Source: Planctomycetota bacterium (lineage in GTDB: Bacteria > Planctomycetota > UBA8108 > SXIK01). From it: 33,737 nt of DNA. Position 1 is the stretch's first letter, and each line of letters opens with the position of its first letter. A program made the position numbers and the translations under genes. Where the stretch lies: NCBI GenBank assembly GCA_016209535.1, contig JACQVW010000054.1, forward strand, positions 1 to 33,737, in the 5' to 3' direction. Of the stretch, positions 33,620 through 33,737 are shown in pieces. Under the pieces are notes generated by a model that saw only the letters and a program-made list of their open reading frames with translations, was not told the DNA's origin and ran no database searches.

Positions 33620-33737
33620 TGGTTCAGATCAGGCTCCATTCGGGTAACAGGAAAGAGCTCAGCAGGGGCAGTTTGGTAGGGGCAGTATCGTGGGAATGAA
33701 CGCGTGGTTCATAGCCGGGTGTAACCCGGCGTTGAAC
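33620..33737 (-). repeat. 118-bp inverted repeat, right copy (runs off the window)
   Basis: This is the exact reverse complement of 29577-29694. The window ends inside it: the compound hairpin seen whole in the left copy is cut here after GTTGAAC. A sequence that stops within a repeat suggests a contig broken at a multi-copy element. Confidence 0.97.

Noticed and set aside
29675-33679. Very long open frame (over 1300 codons) on the plus strand
   Set aside because: It is the antisense shadow of the VCBS/ASPIC/TlpA gene; its sequence is Arg/Gly/Pro-biased without domains, and both ends are simply translations of the inverted repeats.
1-33737. A changed genetic code (TGA read as Trp or Gly) to explain the two interrupted genes
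   Set aside because: TGA ends many genes here at the expected family length (creatininase, SxtJ, carbamoyltransferase, TVP38), and Trp is encoded by TGG throughout, so general reassignment is not supported.
29577-33737. Insertion sequence or composite transposon
   Set aside because: The inverted repeats are present, but there is no transposase, integrase or target-site duplication that can be seen, so a mobile-element call is not justified.
1-33737. CRISPR array, rRNA or tRNA genes (including tRNA-Sec)
   Set aside because: No spaced direct-repeat array and no recognisable rRNA segment or tRNA cloverleaf was found by eye; the sel genes are not in this window.

Overview
The window is GC-rich, gene-dense bacterial DNA, probably one end of a metagenomic contig. 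Seven secreted proteins carry paired dockerin-like calcium loops of the form RGD-x-N-x-DG...D(L/I)(S/T)DA(I/V)..L..LF.GG. VCBS/FG-GAP, GH99-like, DUF1566-type and cytochrome-c-like domains also occur. This combination is familiar to me from uncultured Planctomycetota and related lineages; the assignment is an inference, as no rRNA or tRNA gene is visible.

Layout. 1-630 is the end of a HEAT-repeat protein. 658-1557 (-) is a secreted cohesin-like/dockerin-like protein interrupted by one in-frame TGA. 1629-2387 is a creatininase-family amidohydrolase. 2405-3380 (-) is a two-gene AbiEii-like nucleotidyltransferase unit. 3628-7290 is a large secreted protein with IPT, dockerin-like and cytochrome-c-like segments. 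7527-9865 is an SxtJ / carbamoyltransferase / DUF5989 cluster; its usual SGNH-hydrolase partner lies further on at 13510-15825, beyond two dockerin-like genes (10043-12454, 12700-13470). 16001-18481 (-) is another secreted dockerin-like protein with a strong terminator. 18776-24195 (-) holds a frameshifted gene, a GH99-like secreted protein, deoC and a sugar-isomerase-type TIM barrel. 24392-26182 is a TVP38/TMEM64 membrane protein followed by a decayed mercuric-reductase-like flavoprotein gene. 26282-29458 (-) is a LamG/dockerin-like secreted protein. 29577-33737 is bounded by perfect 118-bp inverted repeats and holds one long VCBS/ASPIC/TlpA/TPR reading frame, again interrupted by a single in-frame TGA.

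The most notable signal is the pair of in-frame TGA codons (1024-1026 and 31610-31612, both minus strand). In each case the reading frame and the recognisable protein family continue unchanged past the TGA. Neither downstream half has a convincing start site of its own. A hairpin follows each TGA with geometry matching the published bacterial SECIS consensus (apical loop 16-37 nt after UGA, 3-14 nt loop, G in the first two loop positions). These are candidate new selenoprotein families in extracellular dockerin-like and VCBS/TlpA proteins. Proof needs sel genes in the same genome and homologues with Cys or TGA at the same site; nonsense mutation or sequence error remain possible, and two other genes here do carry frame errors.

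Taken together the window encodes mostly envelope or secreted proteins: calcium-dependent display or assembly modules, possible extracellular redox proteins and surface-polymer modification (carbamoylation and SGNH esterase-type activity), with a few metabolic genes.
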